Shown: one piece after another, positions 27,974 to 35,588 of the stretch | How the letters are laid out: every line of letters starts with the position of its first letter | Numbering within the stretch: position 1 is the stretch's first letter | Source: an uncultured Candidatus Saccharibacteria bacterium | GTDB taxonomy: Bacteria; Patescibacteriota; Saccharimonadia; Saccharimonadales; Saccharimonadaceae | Direction of reading: 5' to 3' | Length of the DNA: 64,000 bases | Assembly: GCA_938046775.1 (NCBI GenBank) | Contig: CALIXB010000026.1 | Coordinates: 35,828-99,827 of the forward strand | Position numbers and translations under genes: made by a program | Notes under the pieces: model-generated | Told to the model about the DNA's origin: nothing | What the model saw: only the letters and a program-made list of their open reading frames with translations | The model's database searches: none

Positions 27974-28366
27974 ATGAAAAAAACAGTATTATCGATAGCA
28001 TTAATGATTTGTATGGTCTTTGGAGCGTCAGCCCTGCTGACTACTTCCCTTTCTGGCAATGTCTCTGCTAAGTCATCTGATAGTATATCTAATGGTATAG
28101 AAATAGCTACCACTCCAGAAATGAAGGGCAAGCAAATTGAAGGTAAGGGTGGCTTAATACAAACTATCGTTAATGTTTTATTGTGGGTTGTGGGCGCCCT
28201 ATCTGTTATCATGATTATTTTTAGTGGTATTCGCTATGTTACTTCAGCTGGTGACGCTGCAAAAACTAAAGCTGCACAGAATTCACTTATTTATGCAGTA
28301 GTTGGTCTGATCGTGGCTATTTTCGCTTGGGCTATCGTTAATATGGTCATCGATAAATTCGTCTAA
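27974..28366 (+). CDS. T4SS pilin-like protein 5
   Basis: A 130-aa pilin-like protein with a signal peptide (about 1-33), a short outside segment and helices at about 62-85 and 102-125, around the SAGDAAKTKAAQNSLIYA turn. GGAG lies 8 bases before the ATG. Its last codons are nearly identical at DNA level to pilin 6 (35 identical bases), suggesting recent gene conversion or duplication, although the N-terminal halves have diverged. Confidence 0.82.
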   Translation: MKKTVLSIALMICMVFGASALLTTSLSGNVSAKSSDSISNGIEIATTPEMKGKQIEGKGGLIQTIVNVLLWVVGALSVIMIIFSGIRYVTSAGDAAKTKAAQNSLIYAVVGLIVAIFAWAIVNMVIDKFV

Positions 28367-28379
28367 AACCATAATAGTT

Positions 28380-28407
28380 TTGCAAATAACAGAGAAAAAT
28401 GTATAAT
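28380..28407 (+). promoter_or_regulatory. Promoter of pilin 6
   Basis: TTGCAA (28380-28385), a 16-base spacer and TATAAT (28402-28407) lie before an AAGGAG ribosome binding site. It gives the last pilin of the array its own transcription start, so it could be made in larger amounts. Confidence 0.6.
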
Positions 28408-28436
28408 AATAACATCACTAAAGAAGGAGAAATAAC

Positions 28437-28817
28437 ATGAATAAATTAAAAATGATTCTAGCTGGACTGTTGATTGTGCCGACAATTGCTTTGGCGGTAG
28501 CTCCAGCTGCAAATGCTACTGATTTTACATTAAAGGGTGGAATTGACAGTGCACAAGGAGAGGGTGTAGATAAGGTTAATTCTACTCCTGAGAGCCTAGT
28601 TAAACAGTTTGTTAATATATTCCTATTTGCAGTCGGTGCCTTAAGCGTTATTATGCTTATTTGGGGTGGTATTCGTTATACTACTTCATCTGGTGATAGT
28701 AATAAGGTTCAGGCTGCTAAGAATACTGTTTTGTATGCTATCGTTGGTCTAGTCGTCTCTATTTTGGCTTGGGCTATCGTTAATATGGTCATCGATAAAT
28801 TTACTTCAGGATCATAA
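28437..28817 (+). CDS. T4SS pilin-like protein 6, separately promoted
   Basis: A 126-aa pilin-like protein with a signal peptide (about 1-27, ANA cleavage), a 30-residue exposed segment and two helices (about 60-80 and 98-120) around SSGDSNKVQAAKNTVLYAIVG. It has its own promoter, a strong AAGGAG and a terminator just downstream, so it is a candidate for the major pilin. It shares 35 identical 3' bases with pilin 5. Confidence 0.83.
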   Translation: MNKLKMILAGLLIVPTIALAVAPAANATDFTLKGGIDSAQGEGVDKVNSTPESLVKQFVNIFLFAVGALSVIMLIWGGIRYTTSSGDSNKVQAAKNTVLYAIVGLVVSILAWAIVNMVIDKFTSGS

Positions 28818-28840
28818 TAAGTTTTGCGGTTGGAAAAAAA

Positions 28841-28866
28841 GAGCCTCACTGACGAGGTTCTTTTTT
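28841..28866 (+). terminator. Terminator of the pilin array
   Basis: A 7-bp stem (GAGCCTC/GAGGTTC with one G-T) and 6-base loop are followed by six T residues, 24 bases past the stop of pilin 6. Confidence 0.8.
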
Positions 28867-28872
28867 ATAATC

Positions 28873-28906
28873 AAAAAATACCGCCAATCCGTGGCGGTAT
28901 TTTTTG
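28873..28906 (-). terminator. Bidirectional terminator between pilins and hsp20
   Basis: The stem ATACCGCC/GGCGGTAT is flanked by A residues on the left and T residues on the right, so it can stop transcripts from both sides. It lies 10 bases past the hsp20 stop. Confidence 0.8.
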
Positions 28907-28915
28907 CTAATGTTT

Positions 28916-29407
28916 CTAGAGAACCTGGATCTTCTTCGCCTTTTCTTGTTTTATCTTTTCAAAGGTAATTGTTAAAACACCATCTTTTAATTCTGCCTTT
29001 ACGCCCTCTTCGTTTACAGCGGTTGGCAATGCTAATGTACGACTAAATTCGCCCCAGTAACACTCCTGAATGTGCCATTGGCGCACATCGGCTTCATCAC
29101 CACTAGATAACGTGCCGCTGATAGTTAAGATTCCATCAGAAATACTGACGTCTAAGTCGTTGCGATCTACTCCAGCAGTACGAGCTTTAATGATTAAGTC
29201 GTTCTCTGTTTCAAAAACGTCAACAGCTAATTGACCCATTAGATCATCAGCTTCATCTTCCCAATTGTCTTCAGCTGGTGCTGCTGGAGCTGGACTGCTG
29301 TTACTGTCATCGTTAAGATTAGGTAGTAGCTGATCTGTATCGTCAATAAACGCTGCAGCCAACTCATCTTCTGTTAGTAATATATTATCATCTTGTTTTC
29401 GGGCCAT
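28916..29407 (-). CDS. Hsp20/alpha-crystallin small heat-shock protein
   Basis: A 163-aa chaperone that holds unfolded proteins. An acidic, Pro/Ala-rich N-terminal arm (1-60) precedes the alpha-crystallin domain (about 65-155), seen in DVFETENDLIIKA, the DLDVSISDGILTISG strand pair and the conserved A-x-L-K-D-G-V-L-T-I motif near the end. The ATG at 29407 is chosen because GGAGGA lies 6 bases upstream; the GTG at 29419 is part of that site. A TTGATT-17-TATACT promoter precedes it. Confidence 0.9.
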   Translation of the reverse strand: MARKQDDNILLTEDELAAAFIDDTDQLLPNLNDDSNSSPAPAAPAEDNWEDEADDLMGQLAVDVFETENDLIIKARTAGVDRNDLDVSISDGILTISGTLSSGDEADVRQWHIQECYWGEFSRTLALPTAVNEEGVKAELKDGVLTITFEKIKQEKAKKIQVL

Positions 29408-29511
29408 AATTTCCTCCACTTTTATAATAGGCTCATTGACAAAGTCCTTATTAGTATAACTATAATATGCGGTATAATCAACAGTGAAAGGTGTAAAACG
29501 TAAAAATTACA

Positions 29512-30186
29512 ATGTTTGATACACTATTATCTATTATTGCTCCGCACTACTGTTATAGATGTCATAAAATAGGTGGTATTTTATGTAAAGATTGTAAAAA
29601 ATACATCATAAGTCAGAAGTATGAAATATGTGTATTGTGTGGTCAGTCCTTAAAAAACGGAAACTTGTGCAAAAAGCATAAAATCCCCTGTGATATGATC
29701 TGGTGTTTTACGAAAAGAACTGGCGTGGCGGCTAAGATAATTGATGATTATAAGTTTAACCGAGTGCAAGCTGCCGCTAATCTGTTGAGTGATTTTTTGA
29801 ACGATGCTCTACCCTCTCTCCCGAAAGAGGCGGTTATTGTACCAATACCTACAATTTCCCAAAATATCCGTCGCCGTGGATTTGGTCATATTGAAAAGAT
29901 AGCTAATAAGCTAGCTAGGAATAGAAAAATAGAGTGTAGACCCCTGCTTCGACGAAGAAATAATGTCACTCAGCACTTTACTAAGTCTTCGTGCCAGAGA
30001 AAACGCCAAGCAAAGGATTTCTTTGAGCTAAGTGGTTCGGTAGATAAAAATCGTCGATATATAATTATTGATGATATTTTTACGACTGGTTCAACTGTGT
30101 TGGCGGCAGCTGAATGCTTAAGAAAAAACGGTGCTGAGCATGTAGAGATTGCTGTTATTGCCAGACACGGTCGTCCGAAATTATGA
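29512..30186 (+). CDS. ComF-family phosphoribosyltransferase-like protein
   Basis: A 224-aa protein with an N-terminal zinc-ribbon region (Cys pairs CYRC, CKDC, CVLC, and a later CKKH) and a C-terminal phosphoribosyltransferase fold with the PRPP-binding motif YIIIDDIFTTGSTV. ComF-type proteins are linked to DNA uptake and single-strand DNA handling, but their reaction is not settled. There are no competence genes beside it here. The 3' end overlaps the convergent rlmH by 6 bp. Confidence 0.88.
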   Translation: MFDTLLSIIAPHYCYRCHKIGGILCKDCKKYIISQKYEICVLCGQSLKNGNLCKKHKIPCDMIWCFTKRTGVAAKIIDDYKFNRVQAAANLLSDFLNDALPSLPKEAVIVPIPTISQNIRRRGFGHIEKIANKLARNRKIECRPLLRRRNNVTQHFTKSSCQRKRQAKDFFELSGSVDKNRRYIIIDDIFTTGSTVLAAAECLRKNGAEHVEIAVIARHGRPKL

Positions 30187-30633
30187 GTGGTGATACTGGC
30201 TGCCGCGATAGATTTCTTGAGCACGATACAGTTGTTCAGCTAAGATTAGCCGGACTAGCTGATGTGGAAATACTAGATTTGATAGAGACCAGACAACGTT
30301 AGATTTTTGGCGTAAATCATCGTTAACCCCATAAGCCCCTCCAATAATAAAAACAATATGCTTATTTATATGACTGCTAATTAGATTTGATAATTCCGGT
30401 GATGATAAATTTTTACCGCGTTCATCAAGCAGAATGATGAAATCGTCTGGATTAAGACGTGTAAGTATACGTTCTGACTCTTCCTGACGTGCTCTGTCGC
30501 CTTCAAAACTTGAATGTGGTAGAATCACCATCTCCGCGGCAAATGGCGGCCTGAGACGCTCTAAAAAACGAAAAATGCCTGGCTGAATCCAGGCTTCATG
30601 TTTCTTCCCGATTGTTATAACGGTTATTTTCAT
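30181..30633 (-). CDS. rlmH: 23S rRNA pseudouridine-1915 N3-methyltransferase RlmH
   Basis: A SPOUT-family methyltransferase of 150 aa that modifies helix 69 of the large ribosomal subunit. The trefoil-knot region is clear: FIILLDERGKNLSS, then FIIGGAYGVNDDLR, with the S-adenosylmethionine loop, and the C-terminal HQLVRLILAEQLYRAQEIYRGSQYHH, which matches the family's conserved tail in order. The ATG lies only 9 bases after the CCA end of tRNA-Ser(CGA) and has no ribosome binding site, so the mRNA end may be made by tRNA processing. Confidence 0.95.
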   Translation of the reverse strand: MKITVITIGKKHEAWIQPGIFRFLERLRPPFAAEMVILPHSSFEGDRARQEESERILTRLNPDDFIILLDERGKNLSSPELSNLISSHINKHIVFIIGGAYGVNDDLRQKSNVVWSLSNLVFPHQLVRLILAEQLYRAQEIYRGSQYHHS

Positions 30634-30642
30634 AAATATTTA

Positions 30643-30730
30643 TGGCGGAGAGAGAGGGATTCGAACCCTCGATGAGTTGCCCCATACCGCTTTTCGAGAG
30701 CGGCCAGTTCAACCACTCCTGCATCTCTCC
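30643..30730 (-). tRNA. tRNA-Ser (anticodon CGA)
   Basis: An 88-nt class II tRNA on the minus strand: acceptor GGAGAGA/TCTCTCC, anticodon stem CCGCT/AGCGG with loop CTCGAAA, long variable arm, T loop TTCGAAT, encoded CCA. It lies between the 74-aa gene and rlmH. Confidence 0.94.
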
Positions 30731-30751
30731 GTATCTAACTAATTAAGGATA

Positions 30752-30976
30752 TTATTTCTTCTTGGCGTCCTTAGCGACTATAGTACCAATAATACTCATG
30801 ACAATGCTTAATAGCAGGCCAACACCGGCTAATTCAGCGGCCTTGATAATCCATTTACCAGCTTCGTCCCAGGTTGTTACCTCAATAAATACCGCCGCCG
30901 ATATAAACGCAATAAATGTTGTAAAAATTGCAATAATTGCTAGACCTGTGTATTTTACGTATTTAACAAAATTCAT
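30752..30976 (-). CDS. Small two-helix membrane protein
   Basis: A 74-aa protein with two membrane helices (about 10-32 and 47-68) joined by a short segment TTWDEAGKWIIKAAE, and a basic C-terminus (AKDAKKK). GGAGGGG is placed well before the ATG, so the gene is real. I do not recognise the family. It lies between tRNA-Arg and tRNA-Ser on the same strand, 19 and 21 bases from each, apparently in one transcript. Confidence 0.7.
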   Translation of the reverse strand: MNFVKYVKYTGLAIIAIFTTFIAFISAAVFIEVTTWDEAGKWIIKAAELAGVGLLLSIVMSIIGTIVAKDAKKK

Positions 30977-30995
30977 ATCCCCTCCTTAGGTTAAA

Positions 30996-31072
30996 TGGTA
31001 CACCCGGCAAGATTCGAACTTACGACCTCTGGCTCCGCAAGCCAGCGCTCTATCCAGCTGAGCTACGGGTGC
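30996..31072 (-). tRNA. tRNA-Arg (anticodon GCG)
   Basis: A 77-nt tRNA on the minus strand: acceptor GCACCCG/CGGGTGT, D arm GCTC/GAGC, anticodon stem CTGGC/GCCAG with loop TTGCGGA, T loop TTCGAAT, encoded CCA. The wobble base is G, whereas bacterial tRNA-Arg for CGN usually has ACG, edited to ICG. Confidence 0.93.
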
Positions 31073-31150
31073 ATACAGCCTTTCGGAAATCCGATTGGCC
31101 ATAACAAAAATATAAAGAGCTTTCTCCGCCTGGAAGCGGTGAACTTCTGT

Positions 31151-31179
31151 ATTCTACCACATAAAATATGGCCAATCAA
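31151..31179 (-). promoter_or_regulatory. Promoter of the tRNA-Arg/tRNA-Ser/rlmH transcript
   Basis: On the minus strand TTGATT (31179-31174), a 17-base spacer and TAGAAT (31156-31151) form a good promoter about 70 bases before tRNA-Arg. A 10-base inverted repeat (GATTGGCCAT at 31093-31102; complement at 31168-31177) links its -35 area to the leader. Confidence 0.6.
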
Positions 31180-31180
31180 G

Positions 31181-31699
31181 CTATAGCTTTATTAAGCGAA
31201 TGAGCTTTTCTAGAGCGTCTGGTTTAATTTCTTGCATTGGTAGGCGTGCACCTAACATATCGACTATCTTCTCACCTTCCGCTTCAGAAAAATAGATAGT
31301 TAGTCCTGGGGAAAAACGCTTAACTGGTAATAATATGATGGAGTGCTGGTTGTTCTCACTTGACAATCCAAATGAACGAAATTCACTGAAATCATGTAAA
31401 ACGTCAGCAATATAAACACCCTTTGGGCTAATTGCATAATTAATAATCTGAGGATTTTTGTTTGATAGGGTAAATAAGGCCACTGCCATAATAGGTAGCA
31501 AGGCAGCAAAAGTCCAGTTCTTAAATACTAGAATAGCTAAAGCCATTAGCCCAACTAGGATAATCGCAAATATTACGTACCAAATTTTTCCACGCTGAAC
31601 TTGCACTCCTTCTGGGGCGTTCCAGGCAATTGGTTCAGTTAGATCAAGTCTATCTGATGAGGTTGGTTCGAATCCCTGTTGTTCTGGATTATCATTCAT
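31181..31699 (-). CDS. Membrane protein with PH-like C-terminal domain
   Basis: A 172-aa protein: polar N-terminus (1-40), two membrane helices (about 42-62 and 65-83), then a ~80-residue soluble domain (ISPKGVYIADVLHDFSEFRSFGL onward, split by strands) resembling small bacterial PH-like or YdbT-type domains. I cannot name the family. The ATG is 6 nt after TATACT with no ribosome binding site, predicting a leaderless mRNA. Confidence 0.7.
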   Translation of the reverse strand: MNDNPEQQGFEPTSSDRLDLTEPIAWNAPEGVQVQRGKIWYVIFAIILVGLMALAILVFKNWTFAALLPIMAVALFTLSNKNPQIINYAISPKGVYIADVLHDFSEFRSFGLSSENNQHSIILLPVKRFSPGLTIYFSEAEGEKIVDMLGARLPMQEIKPDALEKLIRLIKL

Positions 31700-31734
31700 G
31701 CTGTTAGTATATCACGGCAAGAATAAGTGAACAA

Positions 31735-32142
31735 TTAAACGTTAGTGGTTGAACCGCCACTTAATGCTGCACCAAGGATAAAGTTAATGATAGCATAAGC
31801 AAAAACTGCGACTAACAGACCAACGATTGCATATAAAATGGTGTTTTTAGCGTTTGTGACTGATTCTTTCTTGCCACCAGAGATGACATAGCGAAAACCG
31901 CCAAAAATTAGCATAACAACACTTAATACGCCGACTGCAAATAGCATAATATTTATAGCACGCTTTATGATTGATGAATCGCCATTAACTAGATTAGATG
32001 GGGTATTATCTCCCCGGGCTGCACCAATACCAGCCGAAGCACCACCTTCGCCAAGAGCAGATGCTGGTGTGGCTACTAGGGCTATTCCTAGTCCAATCGT
32101 AAGTAATGCCGTGACAATCTTAGAAATATATCCTTGTATCAT
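31735..32142 (-). CDS. T4SS pilin-like protein 7, outlying copy
   Basis: A 135-aa pilin-like protein 3 kb from the main array: signal peptide (to about residue 27), exposed Gly/Ala-rich segment, two helices (about 60-82 and 100-125) with the SGGKKESVTNAKNTILYAIVG turn. The start is placed at 32142 because TTAACA-18-TATAAT (32154-32149) puts the transcription start on this ATG; the in-frame ATG at 32160 lies upstream of the -10 box and is unlikely. It probably supplies a pilin under separate control. Confidence 0.82.
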   Translation of the reverse strand: MIQGYISKIVTALLTIGLGIALVATPASALGEGGASAGIGAARGDNTPSNLVNGDSSIIKRAINIMLFAVGVLSVVMLIFGGFRYVISGGKKESVTNAKNTILYAIVGLLVAVFAYAIINFILGAALSGGSTTNV

Positions 32143-32214
32143 AATTACATTATACCTCATTTATCATAAAGCTGTTAATTATTACACTTATATGATACAC
32201 TAAATAGTGAATTT

Positions 32215-32307
32215 GGAGGAGTACCCAAGTGGCTGAAGGGGACGGTTTGCTAAATCGTTAGTACGGAGAGATCTGTAGCGGGAGTTCGAATCTCCCCTCC
32301 TCCGCCA
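32215..32307 (+). tRNA. tRNA-Ser (anticodon GCT)
   Basis: A 93-nt class II tRNA: acceptor GGAGGAG/CTCCTCC, anticodon stem ACGGT/ATCGT with loop TTGCTAA, long variable arm, T loop TTCGAAT, encoded CCA. It decodes AGC/AGT. Confidence 0.94.
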
Positions 32308-32317
32308 AATCAAGCCT

Positions 32318-32407
32318 GGAAGGGTGACCGAGTGGTTGAAGGTACCGGTCTTGAAAACCGGCGTGCGGTAAAACGTACCGAGGGTTCGAATCCCTCCCCT
32401 TCCGCCA
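32318..32407 (+). tRNA. tRNA-Ser (anticodon TGA)
   Basis: A 90-nt class II tRNA 10 bases after the previous one: acceptor GGAAGGG/CCCTTCC, anticodon stem CCGGT/ACCGG with loop CTTGAAA, long variable arm, encoded CCA. Probably cotranscribed with tRNA-Ser(GCT). Confidence 0.95.
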
Positions 32408-32423
32408 AGATGGTAAGGTGAAA

Positions 32424-32452
32424 TGTTCGCCAAAACGAGGCGAATATTTTTA
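32424..32452 (+). terminator. Terminator of the tRNA-Ser pair
   Basis: Stem TTCGCC/GGCGAA with a 7-base loop followed by TATTTTTA, 17 bases past the second tRNA. Confidence 0.7.
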
Positions 32453-32541
32453 TGTAGCGAAATATACTTGACAAAAAACAAAGCTTATGCTAACATAATA
32501 ACCAGTATTCTAAAAAATAGATACAAAAAAGAAAGAATAAA

Positions 32542-32883
32542 ATGAATTTAGTGCAACAGTTTTTTACTGCTACAGCTATGCTAGTGAGCTTAAACGTAGC
32601 GTTTAGTATATTTATCCATGATACTAACATTGATAAGGCATTTTTATCATCTTGGAAAATGTATAGTGCTCATGGTGAGGTTGAGAGTGACGGAAAAATG
32701 CCGGAAACTAATCAGCACACCCATCCAGAGCATTCAGAGCTGTCTAATGTATTGAAGGAGAGCTCGGCGCGTCCACGAACCACGCCTCGTAACAACGATA
32801 AAAAGCGACTGCGTCAAAAATATGCTGCTCGTGGACAACATACTTTTGATGGATATCACCTTGATCTCGACACTATAGGCTAG
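32542..32883 (+). CDS. Small protein with N-terminal hydrophobic segment
   Basis: A 113-aa protein with no family I can name. An N-terminal hydrophobic stretch (about 5-27) could be a signal anchor; the rest is polar with a His/Glu-rich part (around 58-70) and a basic part (80-100, RPRTTPRNNDKKRLRQK). A TTGACA-17-TAACAT promoter (32468-32496) and AGAAAG before the ATG support expression. It converges with valS, one base apart. Confidence 0.55.
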   Translation: MNLVQQFFTATAMLVSLNVAFSIFIHDTNIDKAFLSSWKMYSAHGEVESDGKMPETNQHTHPEHSELSNVLKESSARPRTTPRNNDKKRLRQKYAARGQHTFDGYHLDLDTIG

Positions 32884-32884
32884 A

Positions 32885-35452
32885 CTATTTCAAGCTAATT
32901 ACTTCTAATTCTGAAACCAGTCGAGTAATGATTTTTTCCTGCTCGGCTAATTGTTCGCGAGTTTCTTCAACAAGGTGCGTTGGGGCTTTCTCGATATAGG
33001 TTGGGTTGTCTAGTCGTTTCTGTAATCCTGACAATTTTTGGCGTGCTTCCGCTAATCTAACCTCAAGATTTTCCTGATGCTGATATAGAGTTTCACTATC
33101 AATATCCAGCCACGCTTCCCTGTTTGCCGCAGCTAAACGAAGGCCACGCGGTTGATCTGTATGTTCGACTGACTCGAGTCGCATCAGATGCTTAATAGTG
33201 TCCTGATTATCAGAAATTAGACTATCATTGCCATATAACAATCGATATTTTTTATTACCTGGCAATTCAGCAATCACCCAGCGACCCTCGGTGACTAGTG
33301 TCTTTAGCTGCTCGAATTGTTCAGCGGCAATTGGGTCAAATTTTTCTGGAGTCGGCCAAGTCTCGTGCATTAAGATTCCGTCAGTATAGTTAAGGGTTTG
33401 CCAAATTGTTTCCGTAACAAACGGCGCAAACGGGTGTGCAATTTTTAGAGAAGTCGCCAGTACCCATGATAGCAGCGGGCGGTTAATTGAAGTCTTAGAT
33501 GATTCGATGTACCAGTCGGCTACGTCGTCCCAAATGGTATGGTAAACCGTTTCTGACGCTTCAGAAAAACGATATTGCTCTAATCGAACAGCCACGTTGT
33601 TAGCGGCGTCATTTAATTGACGAATAATCCAGTGGTCGGCCAGAGTTTGTGGCTCTAAATCGACAATTTGATGATTATCGCCAATTTGCGCCTCAACAAA
33701 TCGGGCGATATTCCAGAGTTTATTACAGAAATTGCGCGCAGCAATAACCGAACCTTTATTAAAGGCCTGATGTTGGGCTGGAGCGCGACCAGCGATGATT
33801 CCCATCCTAGTGGCATCTGAACCAAATTCAGCCACCAACTCCATTGGGTTAATAACGTTGCCTTTGGACTTGGACATTTTTTGATTATGCTCATCATTAA
33901 CCATGCCGTGTAGATAAACCTCTTTGAAAGGTAGTTTACCTGTACGATATAGACTCAACATAATCATTCGTGCCACCCAAGCGCGCATAATATCCATGCC
34001 GGTCTCCATCAGGCTGGTTGGGAAATATTTGGCTAATTCCCCGCCGCTTAAATAGTCAGTTACTACATATGGCCATTGACCGGATGAGAACCAGGTGTCG
34101 AAGGTGTCTTCTTCTCTAATATATGTTGTGTTATTCACAACAATCTTCTGTTCATTAGTACGAGTGTCGAATATCCAATCTTTAGGATTATTTTCATTAA
34201 CAAATGCTGGAATTGGAATTCCCCACGGGATTTGACGCGAGATATTCCAGTCTTTTAGCTGTTTGAGGTATGCGATAAGCTCGCGACATTTAGAGGCGGG
34301 ATAAAAAGTAACTTCTCCCCTTTCAAGCGCATCAATTGCTGGTTTGGCTAAAGGTTCCATTTTAATAAACCATTGCTCCTTAACCATTGGTTCAATAACG
34401 CTACCACATTTATAACAATGACCGACAGCGTGCTCAATATTGCTTTCACCGCGGCGTAATTCCAGTGCGTCTAGGGCTTCTAAAACTCGGATACGGGCTT
34501 CTTCTGGGGTTAACCCTAAGAATTGTGCAGGAACATTTATCATCTTGCCTGCTTGGCTAATGATTGACTCTAAAGGCAAATCGTGTCGTTTGGCAATTTC
34601 AAAATCGTTTGGATCGTGGGCTGGAGTAATTTTAACGGCGCCAGTGCCATAACTCATATCAACGTATTCGTCTGCAATAATTGGAATTTCTTTATCAACA
34701 ATCGGTAGTAAAATGCGCGTACCAACTAGGTGCTTGTATCTTTCGTCATCTGGGTGTACTGCTACCGCTACGTCACCAAGCATAGTTTCGGGACGAGTGG
34801 TAGCCACGATAATCTCGCCAATTTTGTCCAATGTTGGGTAAGCTATTTGCCACAACTTCCCCTTTTCATTCTTATGTTCTACTTCAATATCAGCGAAACT
34901 GGTTTGGTGTTTAGTGCAGTAATTAACGATGCGCTCACCTCTGTAGATTAGATCATCATCCCACATCTTTTTGAAGGTGTCATATACAGTGCTAATAACT
35001 TTATCATCCAAGGTAAAAGTTAGATGTCTCCAAGAAGCACTAATACCTAGAGCGCGCAGTTGCAGTTCCATATTGCCACGCTTTTCTTGGACGAAATTCC
35101 AGACTTGGCTATAGAGTTGATCTCTAGAAAAATCGAATCGACTCTTCCCCTGCTTGGTCAATTCCCTCTCATACACTACCCAAGTCTCGAAGCCAGCGTG
35201 ATCGGCACCCGGAATAAATATCGCATCATCACCCTTCATTCGGTGATAGCGGATAAGGATATCCTTAAGGTTCATATCAAGAGCATGGCCGATATGTAAA
35301 TTACCATTAGCGTTGGGCGGCGGCATGACGATGGAATATGGTTTACCTACCCCTGTCGGTTCTAAAGCGCCACTAGTTTCCCACATGGCATAAATGTTTG
35401 GTTCGTAGTCATTTGGTATGTATTGTTTGGCTAGCTGCATAAGTAATTCCAT
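32885..35452 (-). CDS. valS: Valyl-tRNA synthetase
   Basis: Class I synthetase charging tRNA-Val, 855 aa. The HIGH motif appears in PPPNANGNLHIGHALD, the KMSKS motif in NQKMSKSKGNVINP, with the editing domain between them (residues ~190-370, TTRPETMLGDVAVAVHP) and the coiled-coil C-terminal arm typical of ValRS (last ~70 residues). The start may be 35452 or the in-frame ATG at 35440, which gives a more usual N-terminus; neither has a strong ribosome binding site. A TATAAT near 35570 implies a leader of roughly 110 bases. I saw no T-box motif. Confidence 0.96.
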   Translation of the reverse strand: MELLMQLAKQYIPNDYEPNIYAMWETSGALEPTGVGKPYSIVMPPPNANGNLHIGHALDMNLKDILIRYHRMKGDDAIFIPGADHAGFETWVVYERELTKQGKSRFDFSRDQLYSQVWNFVQEKRGNMELQLRALGISASWRHLTFTLDDKVISTVYDTFKKMWDDDLIYRGERIVNYCTKHQTSFADIEVEHKNEKGKLWQIAYPTLDKIGEIIVATTRPETMLGDVAVAVHPDDERYKHLVGTRILLPIVDKEIPIIADEYVDMSYGTGAVKITPAHDPNDFEIAKRHDLPLESIISQAGKMINVPAQFLGLTPEEARIRVLEALDALELRRGESNIEHAVGHCYKCGSVIEPMVKEQWFIKMEPLAKPAIDALERGEVTFYPASKCRELIAYLKQLKDWNISRQIPWGIPIPAFVNENNPKDWIFDTRTNEQKIVVNNTTYIREEDTFDTWFSSGQWPYVVTDYLSGGELAKYFPTSLMETGMDIMRAWVARMIMLSLYRTGKLPFKEVYLHGMVNDEHNQKMSKSKGNVINPMELVAEFGSDATRMGIIAGRAPAQHQAFNKGSVIAARNFCNKLWNIARFVEAQIGDNHQIVDLEPQTLADHWIIRQLNDAANNVAVRLEQYRFSEASETVYHTIWDDVADWYIESSKTSINRPLLSWVLATSLKIAHPFAPFVTETIWQTLNYTDGILMHETWPTPEKFDPIAAEQFEQLKTLVTEGRWVIAELPGNKKYRLLYGNDSLISDNQDTIKHLMRLESVEHTDQPRGLRLAAANREAWLDIDSETLYQHQENLEVRLAEARQKLSGLQKRLDNPTYIEKAPTHLVEETREQLAEQEKIITRLVSELEVISLK

Positions 35453-35588
35453 GGTTTTTTCATGTGAAAAAAAGACAAAAGTAAATACAAGTACTTTTCA
35501 CGTGTAAAAGCTTGCATTTATAGTGTCCTTATTTTTCTCCACATGTTTATATTACGTCTCGATTATATCACAAATCAAAGGACAGACG

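Noticed and set aside
31093..31177. 10-bp inverted repeat around the tRNA-Arg leader as an attachment site
   Set aside because: No integrase nearby and the arms are not direct repeats; a promoter-linked dyad is the simpler reading.
32200..32481. 93-codon minus-strand frame over two tRNA-Ser genes
   Set aside because: Antisense translation of tRNAs, a well-known false gene; similar false frames cover tRNA-Asp (26317), tRNA-Arg (30995) and tRNA-Ser(GGA).
35441..35588. Possible T-box riboswitch before valS
   Set aside because: The leader has a TATAAT and a short open frame but no recognisable T-box sequence or specifier hairpin.
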